From Bacteroidia bacterium (GTDB lineage Bacteria > Bacteroidota > Bacteroidia > UKL13-3), in assembly GCA_018058135.1 (NCBI GenBank), contig JAGPCK010000025.1:1-40680 (forward strand): DNA of 40,680 bases. Direction: 5' to 3'. Below, piece by piece: positions 33,334 to 40,680 of this stretch. Position numbers and translations under genes: made by a program. The first letter of the stretch is position 1, and each line of letters starts with the position of its first letter. Under the pieces are notes generated by a model. That model saw only the letters and a program-made list of their open reading frames with translations, was not told the DNA's origin and ran no database searches.

Positions 33334-34094
33334 TATTTGTTTTGTTCGCGAATACCAAATTTACTGAACAGGTAACGTTCGTATGCTTTTCGGATAGCAA
33401 AATAAAAATCATAATCACTGCTGCCCAATACAAAGTCATTGCTGAATCCGCAGAATCTTTTAAAATCCGGAATATCGGCATAATCCATACCTGTTAAATC
33501 ATGTACCAAATCATCATTAAAGCGTTTTCTTACCACACGCTCTGTTTCCATGCGCAGGTACATTTCTTCAAACTTAATCATCTCCTTACCTTTGCGTGTA
33601 AAGGGCATCAATAAAGCAGATAGTCCGCCCACAAGAGCCAAGCCACCATTAAAATTTAAACTTGGTTTAACAGTGTAACTTTTAATTTGTCCTTCAAAAA
33701 AATTCTTATCTGTTTTACCCGCGTCCACAGGCCGGACTGCCATGACCACAGCCGATCTGAGTTTAACTACCAAAGGGTTCAAGTAAATGCGTAAAAAAAG
33801 CTCAGTCCCTTTTTTATTATGAAGGAGATTACTAATTGGAATGACTTGGGTTTCAAAACCTGTGTAGGTAACCAATATGGTGTCGCTTGGTTTTACATAC
33901 AAAATAAAACGACCGTACGCATCGGTTATGGTACCTCCCTCCGACTTTTTAATAATGATATAGGCTGATGCAAGCGGTTGAAGACTATCCTGCTGATACA
34001 CCTTTCCGCTAAACTGCAAACGCTCTTCTTCGTCCTGTGCCAAAGCCACCAACGTAAGAAGAAAGCAACAGAAAAATAAAAAAATGCGCGGCAT
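33333..34094 (-). CDS. Exported carboxypeptidase-like regulatory-domain protein
   Basis: The 253-residue protein has a signal peptide (IFLFFCCFLLTLVALAQ). Residues about 28-110 form a CarboxypepD_reg-like Ig domain with LASAYIIIKKSEGGTITDAYGRF, the family seen at the N-terminus of TonB receptors but here without plug or barrel. The C-terminal half, with a hydrophobic GGLALVGGLSALL and a charged tail, is a Bacteroidota-specific domain of unknown role. The start at 34094 begins the signal peptide; an upstream ATG at 34175 would overlap the LpxR-like gene. Confidence 0.72.
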   Translation of the reverse strand: MPRIFLFFCCFLLTLVALAQDEEERLQFSGKVYQQDSLQPLASAYIIIKKSEGGTITDAYGRFILYVKPSDTILVTYTGFETQVIPISNLLHNKKGTELFLRIYLNPLVVKLRSAVVMAVRPVDAGKTDKNFFEGQIKSYTVKPSLNFNGGLALVGGLSALLMPFTRKGKEMIKFEEMYLRMETERVVRKRFNDDLVHDLTGMDYADIPDFKRFCGFSNDFVLGSSDYDFYFAIRKAYERYLFSKFGIREQNK

Positions 34095-34141
34095 AGTCAA
34101 GGACAAAAATACAATTTTCAACTCAGCAAAACCGGAAAGAT

Positions 34142-35128
34142 TTAAAACGCAAAGCCCGCATGTATATTGCCCCAACGATGATCTGTACTTCCTTTAAACT
34201 GATGCGTTACGTAATCTCCCCGAACTTCCACAAAAAGATTGCGTAATGAAAAACCAAGTGCGGCATGGGTGTTCCACAACTGCCGTGTAACATCCTCACT
34301 GGCCAAAGTATACTGATTTTGTTTTTGCTTAATCAGTCCGCCTTCCATAGTACCGTCAAACCCTACTAACTTCAACTCCTGCCCCACCCTTATATAGATT
34401 TGATATCCTGTTATGCGTTTGTAGTTCACATTGCGCTTAGTGGTAGGGCCTATACTGCGCAAGTAAGGGTCAAACAAACCCAATCGAACAAAACCACCCA
34501 CCGAACCGTTAATCTGCAAGGTACCTATGTTGCCCTCTGCTGAGACAAATCCTTCAAATCTGCGCGGCACTTCTGCCAATAAATAATCAATGCGTGTATA
34601 GTAATTCGCCACAAAAGAATTGCTCAACTGTTTGTCCCAACCCTTTGGCGGATTATTGGGCGGTATTAAATGCCCCAACGATTGAATTTGTTTTCCCAAA
34701 GCCGTATTGCCCATCACCCCACCGGAAATTTCGCTGGTTAACCGGTATTTATCATTCGGGTTGTTGCTTATGCCTGAAAGACCGATAAGCATGTACGAAG
34801 CATACGGTCTGTCGTTTATGATAATGCCTGTATCCTCCAAATCACGCGGGGTGTAAAGGTTGGACAACAAGTATATCCCCTGGTAATAATCTGTTTTGGG
34901 ACCTGAGGTTTTAAGGTTAAGCCAACGCAAAGGTGTACTTTTCAGAAAATCATTGTACGTAAAAATACGTGTGCCGTGGGTGAAGTATTTATCTGTTTTA
35001 AAAAAGACATCGTTGGCAAAATCAAATCCAGCAACGGTTTCATCGGCTCTGTTCATGAATACCGCACGCTGAGCCTCACAATGACTCACCAATTGAAAGA
35101 TAAAGACCAATAAGCAGAACTTTCTCAC
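34142..35128 (-). CDS. LpxR-like lipid A 3'-O-deacylase (DUF2219)
   Basis: The protein has a signal peptide (FCLLVFIFQLVSHCEAQ) and DUF2219/LpxR hallmarks: FDFANDVFFKTDKYFTHG near the start of the mature part, and DRPYASYMLIG and HLIPPNNPPKGWDKQL further on. In Salmonella, LpxR is an outer-membrane barrel that removes the 3' acyl chain of lipid A. The ND pair and the His of HLIPPNN correspond to known active-site positions. GTG at 35128 gives a clean signal; the TTG at 35158 would add ten basic residues. It is divergent from the subtilase gene. Confidence 0.82.
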   Translation of the reverse strand: MRKFCLLVFIFQLVSHCEAQRAVFMNRADETVAGFDFANDVFFKTDKYFTHGTRIFTYNDFLKSTPLRWLNLKTSGPKTDYYQGIYLLSNLYTPRDLEDTGIIINDRPYASYMLIGLSGISNNPNDKYRLTSEISGGVMGNTALGKQIQSLGHLIPPNNPPKGWDKQLSNSFVANYYTRIDYLLAEVPRRFEGFVSAEGNIGTLQINGSVGGFVRLGLFDPYLRSIGPTTKRNVNYKRITGYQIYIRVGQELKLVGFDGTMEGGLIKQKQNQYTLASEDVTRQLWNTHAALGFSLRNLFVEVRGDYVTHQFKGSTDHRWGNIHAGFAF

Positions 35129-35241
35129 CTGTCGTGCAATATATAACAGCCGTAGCAAAAATGCATCTCTTCATCGGTTATGCTGTGATAAATGAAATCA
35201 GCATCCTATTTTGCAATCCATTAAAATTAATCGCGCTTGAT

Positions 35242-36837
35242 ATGAAAATGAAACAAATTCTTCTTTTGATGCTTTTAGCTGTATCCACAGCATCCTTTGC
35301 ACAAAAGAAACAAAAAGCTGCTCCGGCCAACTGGTTTAATCTTGACCCTAAGAAAAACAAGGTGATGGGTGTAAGTACAGAACGCGCTTACGAGGAGCTG
35401 CTCAAAAACAAAAAATCAACAACAGTTATCGTAGCCGTAATTGATGGCGGTACTGACATTTACCACGAAGACCTGAAAGAGGTACTTTGGGTAAACAGCA
35501 AAGAAGTAGCGGGTAACGGTGTAGACGATGATAAAAACGGTTACGTAGATGACATATACGGCTGGAATTACATTGGTGGCAGCGACCCCATGAACAACGT
35601 AAATGAAGACACTTACGAACTCACCCGTTTGTATGCCAAATACTACAACAAATATGGCAGTGTAAGTGAATCTGAACTTGCCCCTCAACGTAAAGCAGAG
35701 TATAATGAGTACAAACGTTTCAAAGCCCTGTACGAAAAAGAACTTTCCAAATACCAAAGTCCGTACATGAGTTACAGCTTTGTATACAAAGGCATTGTTA
35801 CGCTTACCGAAAGCATGGGTAAAAGCAATCCTACCAAAGCTGAAGTGGAAGCTTTTCAACCGCAAAGTGATATGGAAAAAGCGATGAAAGAACAGGTGCT
35901 CAAAATTATCAGCAAAAAGCTAACCGTTAGTCAGGCCAAAGACGAGTTGAAAGGTGCACTGGACTATTTCAGCAAGATGATTAAGTTTCACCTGAATACT
36001 GATTTCGACCCACGCAGAGAGATTGTACAGGATGATTACCTGAACACTTCGGATATTAAATACGGCAACAACAACGTAAAAGGCCCCAGTGCCGGACACG
36101 GTACACACGTAGCCGGGATTATTGCGGCATCAAGAAACAATAACTTAGGAATGAAAGGTGTGGCCGACAATGTACGCATCATGACTTTGCGCGTGGTACC
36201 AGATGGTGATGAGCGCGATAAAGATGTTGCCAATGCCATTCGTTATGCTGCTGACAACGGAGCCAAAGTGATTAACATGAGTTTTGGCAAAGCGTATTCA
36301 TGGAACAAAAAAGCAGTAGACGATGCGGTGAAATATGCTTTGTCAAAGGATGTGTTGCTGGTACATGCCGCAGGTAACGATGCCAAAAACCTGGAAACAG
36401 GCAGCAATTTCCCTAACGACTTTTTCGAAGACAGCACTGGCTTTGCTGCCAATTGGATTGAAGTGGGAGCCTCATCGTGGATGAAAAAGAAAAAACTAAC
36501 TGCTGATTTTTCTAACTACGGTCAAACCCGTGTTGATCTTTTTGCACCGGGAGTAGATATTTATTCTACTGTACCTGATACCAATGCTTATGCTGCTTAT
36601 GACGGCACCAGCATGGCTTCACCGGTTACTGCAGGCGTGGCTTCATTACTGCGTTCTTACTATCCCCACTTAACCGCTATACAGATTAAAGCTATTCTGC
36701 TGCAAAGTGTAACTCCGGTAAAACATAAGGTGTATATCCCGGGTTCAAAAAAGAAAATTAAGATGAGTAAACTGTGTGTGAGCGGTGGTGTGGTAAATGC
36801 CTACAAAGCCATTCAACTGGCTGAGACATACAAGTAG
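35242..36837 (+). CDS. Subtilisin-like serine protease (S8) with a long Asp-His insert
   Basis: The 531-residue exported protease has a signal peptide (MKMKQILLLMLLAVSTASFAQ region, about 1-21). The catalytic triad is D68 in VIDGGTD, H286 in GHGTHVAG and S457 in GTSMASP. Some 218 residues separate Asp and His, far more than in classic subtilisins, because a helical, charged segment is inserted at about 110-255. No type IX sorting tail is evident at the C-terminus, which ends soon after the domain. An upstream ATG at 35134 is disfavoured: the stretch before 35242 does not look like a signal. Confidence 0.9.
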   Translation: MKMKQILLLMLLAVSTASFAQKKQKAAPANWFNLDPKKNKVMGVSTERAYEELLKNKKSTTVIVAVIDGGTDIYHEDLKEVLWVNSKEVAGNGVDDDKNGYVDDIYGWNYIGGSDPMNNVNEDTYELTRLYAKYYNKYGSVSESELAPQRKAEYNEYKRFKALYEKELSKYQSPYMSYSFVYKGIVTLTESMGKSNPTKAEVEAFQPQSDMEKAMKEQVLKIISKKLTVSQAKDELKGALDYFSKMIKFHLNTDFDPRREIVQDDYLNTSDIKYGNNNVKGPSAGHGTHVAGIIAASRNNNLGMKGVADNVRIMTLRVVPDGDERDKDVANAIRYAADNGAKVINMSFGKAYSWNKKAVDDAVKYALSKDVLLVHAAGNDAKNLETGSNFPNDFFEDSTGFAANWIEVGASSWMKKKKLTADFSNYGQTRVDLFAPGVDIYSTVPDTNAYAAYDGTSMASPVTAGVASLLRSYYPHLTAIQIKAILLQSVTPVKHKVYIPGSKKKIKMSKLCVSGGVVNAYKAIQLAETYK

Positions 36838-36880
36838 CCGAAGATAGTCGGGAACACGAATCTCAGCGCTATTTAAGCAT

Positions 36881-36913
36881 AAAAAAAGCAGACCAAATAG
36901 TCTGCTTTTTTTT
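36881..36913. terminator. Bidirectional terminator
   Basis: AAAGCAGAC and GTCTGCTTT pair around six bases, flanked by A and T runs on the two sides, between the convergent subtilase and DUF2238 genes. Confidence 0.9.
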
Positions 36914-36918
36914 ATGTG

Positions 36919-37560
36919 CTAACTATCTGAATTAACTCGCTTAAACAGGTAGCCGGTAAACATAATAAGCACGGCACCTCCAAAAGCCAATCCCATATCT
37001 TTTTGCGCATCCCAGATATCGCCTTGTGTGCCTAAGTAAGCCACTCCCTGTGCGGGGAAAAATAAATCGGCAACGGCCCATTCTATTAACTCGTACATGC
37101 CGCTGAACGAAAGTGTAATCTCACAGGGCAGTACCCAGCATACCCACACCGGCCATTGAAAATGATTCATAAAATAATCGCGCATGGGGTAAGCTAGTAA
37201 AAACCCGAAACTGAAATGAACAATACGATCGTAGTGATTGCGCTCCCAGTGCAAAGCGTCTTTAAGCCAATAGCCAAGCGGATTCTCTGCATAAGTATAC
37301 TCTGCACCGTAAATGTGCAAGAGGCCGTAAACAAAAAGTAAGGTATAACTCAAATCACTGAATTTGAATTTGCGGTAACCTAAACCCAACACCAGTAATA
37401 TCAAAACGGTCATCGCATTTTCGGTGTACCAATTGGCTCGGTCGGGAGTTCTGATAAATGTGATTATCCAACAAACTGTAAATACAGCCATGAATATTTT
37501 GAGCAATACATTATCAGCAAATTGTTTTCGTGTTGGAGACGAGGCGGTAGTTAGCAGCAT
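36919..37560 (-). CDS. DUF2238 (YjdF-type) membrane protein
   Basis: The 213-residue protein has about six membrane segments and the family signatures HIYGAEYTYAENPLG, NHYDRIVHFSFGFLLAYP and DIWDAQKDMGLA. The function of DUF2238 is unknown. It starts 1 base after the stop of the hotdog-fold gene on the same strand. Confidence 0.85.
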   Translation of the reverse strand: MLLTTASSPTRKQFADNVLLKIFMAVFTVCWIITFIRTPDRANWYTENAMTVLILLVLGLGYRKFKFSDLSYTLLFVYGLLHIYGAEYTYAENPLGYWLKDALHWERNHYDRIVHFSFGFLLAYPMRDYFMNHFQWPVWVCWVLPCEITLSFSGMYELIEWAVADLFFPAQGVAYLGTQGDIWDAQKDMGLAFGGAVLIMFTGYLFKRVNSDS

Positions 37561-37561
37561 T

Positions 37562-37975
37562 TTATTTCAGCATTAAAATCCATTCAAAATTTCCGTTCAT
37601 TACCACTTGCTCCTCATCATTGATTACCTGCACCGGAATGGAGCACAGGGCCCTCTTTTTCACGTGCAGGTCATTTCTCACTGCCTCAACACTCTCCTGC
37701 GGAACAATAACTTTTGCCCTTACCCGTCCTTTGGCCGGCAGCTTAAATTTCACCTCCGATGTACGCAACATGGGAATTACGTGTTCAGCTAAATCAGGAA
37801 ATGTATCAAGTAACCATTGGCCGGTGGCAAATTCAGCCAGAGAAAATTGTGCTGCTGCCGCCACTGTTCCCAAGTGATTGGTATAATCTGCATGTGCAGG
37901 TAAACAAAAGGTGTAGTCTCCTTCGGCTTCCTGCAAACGTATCATTTGCGCAAACGGAATCTGGGTAAGGTTCAT
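37562..37975 (-). CDS. Hotdog-fold thioesterase-like protein (DUF4442)
   Basis: The 137-residue protein fits the DUF4442/YiiD-C hotdog fold: NHLGTVAAAAQFSLAEFATGQW is the typical central helix with the N-H-x-G approach. Such proteins hydrolyse or bind acyl-CoA-like thioesters. The predicted activity is unproven. It leads a two-gene operon with the DUF2238 gene. Confidence 0.75.
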   Translation of the reverse strand: MNLTQIPFAQMIRLQEAEGDYTFCLPAHADYTNHLGTVAAAAQFSLAEFATGQWLLDTFPDLAEHVIPMLRTSEVKFKLPAKGRVRAKVIVPQESVEAVRNDLHVKKRALCSIPVQVINDEEQVVMNGNFEWILMLK

Positions 37976-38034
37976 TTACAAACTTAAGAAATTTAGAGAG
38001 TTTACAATAGGCTACTATGGAGTAGTGGAGTTCT

Positions 38035-38059
38035 TCGTTTCGTGGATGACACGAAACGA
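38035..38059. repeat. Inverted repeat downstream of the lipoprotein gene
   Basis: TCGTTTCGTG and CACGAAACGA form a perfect 10-base inverted repeat around GATGA. Neither side has a T run, so it is not a standard terminator. It lies in the 112-base gap between the hotdog gene's start and the lipoprotein gene's stop. Confidence 0.55.
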
Positions 38060-38088
38060 GGCGAAGCATGCAACCGGAGAAGTAAACC

Positions 38089-38754
38089 TTACTTCTTCTG
38101 AATTTGGTCACTCACGTGCCGGATGTAGGCTACTTTATTGTGCGGTAACACATACCCATATCCACGCAGACAGATTTTTTCCTTTTGTTGCGGTAAAGGT
38201 TCATGCACGGATTTGCCCGTAACGGCTACCTGCTTTTTCACTTCTTCCAACTCCACACCATCAACCCACATTTTGCCTTTTCCGGTTAAATAAATTCCAT
38301 ACACTATGGTGGTGGCCTCTTCAGGGACATCCAGTACTATTGCTCTCTCCTGCCAATCAGCAGTGCCTTTCACCATACGATTATCTGTATTATCAAATGC
38401 CAGCAGGTACTGCTCATTCTCCACCCTTACCCACAAACCCGCACCTTCATTTGCTTCGCTGGTTTTTATATATGCTTTACACCTGATGCGCTTACCTCTG
38501 AATTGATCAGCCGGTGTATTTTTCATCATGGTACCAAAATCTGTTGCATCAATATCAGCATCAGACCTACCACGAATGCACAGCACATCATTCCCCTGTT
38601 TACCTTCTGCTTTAGCTATGCCTTTTTCATAATAGGATGGCGCATTGCCATCTTCCCAGCCGGAGGCATCGTCAAGTGGCGACAAACTGCGTTCGCAAGA
38701 AGTCAACAAGAAAATGCCTGCGGCAAAAAATGCAATAAGTTTATTTGTTTTCAT
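38089..38754 (-). CDS. Lipoprotein with carbohydrate-binding-like domain
   Basis: The 221-residue protein has a lipoprotein signal (FFAAGIFLLTSCER). The mature region (about 40-175) resembles the galactose-binding/CBM-like module recognisable by FGTMMKNTPADQFRGKRIR, GLWVRVEN, LAFDNTDNRMVKGTADW and WVDGVELEEV. The C-terminal 35 residues are basic and not recognised. A ligand-binding role on the cell surface or in the periplasm is inferred. The terminal codons overlap a small inverted repeat (AGAAGTAA/TTACTTCT). Confidence 0.75.
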   Translation of the reverse strand: MKTNKLIAFFAAGIFLLTSCERSLSPLDDASGWEDGNAPSYYEKGIAKAEGKQGNDVLCIRGRSDADIDATDFGTMMKNTPADQFRGKRIRCKAYIKTSEANEGAGLWVRVENEQYLLAFDNTDNRMVKGTADWQERAIVLDVPEEATTIVYGIYLTGKGKMWVDGVELEEVKKQVAVTGKSVHEPLPQQKEKICLRGYGYVLPHNKVAYIRHVSDQIQKK

Positions 38755-38922
38755 ACTTGTTCTATTTACCTGTGTAAAACGTAAACGTTCTCATGAAAGT
38801 ACTTGCAAATTAGCAAATATTCTGAATACCAGGGAATAAAATCTATTGATTCGGTGCTATGCAAGTGGTACATCTGTTCGGTTTCAAGGATACGAAGTGA
38901 GGCGTACGAAGTAAGTGTTCTA

Positions 38923-39729
38923 CTATTTTTTGGTACAAAATTCATAAAAATATTTGCCTGCGTTTGTATCACCCAAGTCGGCCGCAAGCTTCAAATCTTT
39001 ACAAGCTCCTTCTTTATCGCCTTTTGCAATTCTGGCATCTGCCCGATTTTTAATAGCGTTAAGATATTTCGGAAAAATTTTAATTGCTTGTGTGTAATAT
39101 GAGATTGAATGGTCGTAATCTTTTAATTGAAAATATAGATGCCCAATATTATTATATCCCAGATAATTTGTTGAGTCAATTTTGATACTTTGCGAATAAA
39201 AATCAATTGCCTTATTGAAGTCTTTTTTTCTTTCATTTAAAAGTCCAAGGTTGAAAACAGGAACAGACCAAGCCGGTTTTAATTCAATTGCCTTTTTAAA
39301 GTCGGCTTCTGCTTCGTCAAATTTTTCAAGCTTGCTGTTTATTTGTCCCCTGTCATTCCAACCCCACGCGAAGTCTGATTGCAATTCTATGACTTTGGTA
39401 AAATCTTCTCTTGCTCCTTTTAGGTCGCCCATTCTTTCTTTTACTGCACCTCGGGTGTAATATACTACTGGCTCTTTTGAATTAAGCTCAATAGATTTAT
39501 TCAGATCAGCGATTGCTCCTTCATAATCCTGAATTTGACCTTTCAACTTGCCTCTATTATAGTAATATTCTCCACTAGGACTGAGATTTATAAAAAAGGT
39601 TTCGTCTTTGATTTTGTCGCGGATATACTTCCAATTTGAGGTGTCTGTTTGCATTGCTGTATTGTCCTGCAACTGCTGTCCAAACACAAAATTATTTGTC
39701 AATATCAAGAGTGTAAGAAGTCGCTTCAT
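38923..39729 (-). CDS. Exported TPR protein
   Basis: The 268-residue protein has a signal peptide (LLTLLILTNNFVFGQQ) and about six TPR units covering residues 50-245, with repeats such as YYNRGKLKGQIQDYEGAIADLNKSI. It would act as a periplasmic protein-binding scaffold. It has no detectable partner gene and stands alone, with about 160 bases on either side. Confidence 0.8.
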   Translation of the reverse strand: MKRLLTLLILTNNFVFGQQLQDNTAMQTDTSNWKYIRDKIKDETFFINLSPSGEYYYNRGKLKGQIQDYEGAIADLNKSIELNSKEPVVYYTRGAVKERMGDLKGAREDFTKVIELQSDFAWGWNDRGQINSKLEKFDEAEADFKKAIELKPAWSVPVFNLGLLNERKKDFNKAIDFYSQSIKIDSTNYLGYNNIGHLYFQLKDYDHSISYYTQAIKIFPKYLNAIKNRADARIAKGDKEGACKDLKLAADLGDTNAGKYFYEFCTKK

Positions 39730-39834
39730 TTGTCTTTTGAATTGGTAATAAAGTATATATGTTGTTATCGTGATATTAACTTCTGTTCTTATAAAAACAT
39801 TTGCAAATTAGCTAAATCCCAGCCTATCCCACAA

Positions 39835-39868
39835 ACAAAAAAAGCGACCCTTATGAGGTCGCTTTCCT
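39835..39868 (-). terminator. Terminator of the aconitase gene
   Basis: On the minus strand AAAGCGACC pairs with GGTCGCTTT around seven bases and is followed by a T run, 20 bases past the aconitase stop. Confidence 0.88.
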
Positions 39869-39886
39869 ATATGAAAAGTAGAAAAA

Positions 39887-40680
39887 CTACTTCGCTACAC
39901 TTGCACGAATAATGTTTAACGCACCACCGGCTTTGAACCACTCGATTTGTTGTTCGTTGTACGTGTGATTTACCTGAATGGTTTCGCTTGAGCCATCCTG
40001 ATGATTTAACACCAGCTCCAGTTGTTTGCCGGGTGCAAAGGTGTTTAATCCGATGATGTCAATCGCATCGTCTTCCAGTATTTTGTTGTAGTCTTCTTTG
40101 TTGGCAAAAGTTAAAGCCAGCATACCTTGTTTCTTCAGGTTGGTTTCGTGAATACGGGCAAATGATTTTACCAGTACCGCACGAACGCCCAAATGACGTG
40201 GCTCCATAGCTGCGTGCTCACGTGATGAACCTTCACCGTAGTTCTCATCTCCTACCACCAATGAACCTATACCTTGTGCTTTGTACTGACGCTGCACCAC
40301 CGGCACACCTTCGTATGCTCCGGTCAATTGGTTCTTTACACTATCAGTTTTTTCATTGAAGGCGTTTACTGCACCTATCAATAAGTTGTTTGAAATATTA
40401 TCTAAGTGACCGCGGTACTTGAGCCATTTACCAGCCATCGAAATATGGTCGGTAGTACATTTTCCTTTGGCTTTAATGAGCAGTTTCAATCCTTTAAGGT
40501 CGGTACCTTCCCAGGCTGCAAAAGGATCTAACAACTGCAAACGATCTGAGGTTGGTGAAACAGCTACCTGCACCTGACTTCCGTCAGCAGCGGGAGCTAT
40601 GAAACCTGCATCTTCTACGGCAAAACCTTGGGTAGGTAACTCATCACCGTGCGGTCCGTCTAATTTTACCTGCTCACCTT
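39887..40680 (-). CDS. Aconitate hydratase, 3' part (runs off the window)
   Basis: This is the C-terminal portion of aconitase, which interconverts citrate and isocitrate in the TCA cycle. The visible part carries the swivel-domain signatures [57 protein letters not shown] and [15 protein letters not shown]. The frame is open through position 40680, so the start lies outside the window; the internal GTG at 40573 is not a start. The form resembles the mitochondrial-type aconitase common in Bacteroidota. Confidence 0.95.
   Translation of the reverse strand, partial: GEQVKLDGPHGDELPTQGFAVEDAGFIAPAADGSQVQVAVSPTSDRLQLLDPFAAWEGTDLKGLKLLIKAKGKCTTDHISMAGKWLKYRGHLDNISNNLLIGAVNAFNEKTDSVKNQLTGAYEGVPVVQRQYKAQGIGSLVVGDENYGEGSSREHAAMEPRHLGVRAVLVKSFARIHETNLKKQGMLALTFANKEDYNKILEDDAIDIIGLNTFAPGKQLELVLNHQDGSSETIQVNHTYNEQQIEWFKAGGALNIIRASVAK

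Noticed and set aside
38083..38098. Hairpin AGAAGTAA/TTACTTCT at the end of the lipoprotein gene as a terminator
   Set aside because: It overlaps the stop codon and lacks a T run on either strand.
1..40680. CRISPR array
   Set aside because: No regularly spaced short direct repeats were seen anywhere; the repeats present are pairs or hairpins.

Overview
The window looks like a chromosomal segment of a Bacteroidota bacterium. Several genes carry the Bacteroidota promoter form (TTTG, about 19 bases, TAnnTTTG), there is a type IX secretion sorting tail on a cytochrome-like exported protein, a DUF6089/PorG-type barrel, a TonB receptor with a carboxypeptidase-like plug extension, Cys-anchored lipoproteins and almost no Shine-Dalgarno sequences. 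I cannot name the genus.

Positions 1-9650 hold an elongator tRNA-Met gene followed by an AT-rich accessory island. The last 17 bases of the tRNA body (121-137) recur with one mismatch at 9607-9623, directly in front of what looks like the tRNA's former terminator, so 138-9623 behaves as an element integrated into the tRNA 3' end. No integrase is visible. Inside it, a degraded second copy of the island's left end (2683-2796, matching 146-261) with a decayed tRNA-end-like sequence in front suggests two stacked insertions. The left unit carries a membrane-anchored TPR protein. The right unit carries a tight four-gene operon: a protein with an HSP90/MORC-like GHKL ATPase domain at one end and a histidine-kinase core at the other, a receiver-domain protein with an unknown C-terminal half, an unrecognised 239-residue protein, and an N6-adenine DNA methyltransferase. 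This operon is the best candidate for an undescribed defence or epigenetic-signalling system.

From 9650 to 28 kb the content is chromosomal: a class A-like serine beta-lactamase-fold protein, a DUF6089 barrel, rplU-rpmA, a T9SS-exported haem-motif protein, polyprenyl synthase and RNase R (minus strand), a small barrel plus a serine-hydrolase lipoprotein, a polytopic membrane protein, hisS-hutH, a di-haem cytochrome lipoprotein, an arylsulfotransferase-like exported protein, and a probable metal-uptake operon (His-rich protein, TonB receptor, lipoprotein).

From 29 kb to the end there is a three-gene tRNA cluster (Ser-GCT, Pro-TGG, Arg-TCT on the minus strand), a large double-AAA+ protein with a duplicated N-terminal module, a Nudix hydrolase, a carboxypeptidase-regulatory-domain protein, an LpxR-like lipid A deacylase, a subtilisin-like protease with a long insert, a DUF2238 membrane protein with a hotdog-fold protein, two exported proteins (one TPR) and the 3' part of an aconitase gene that runs off the window.
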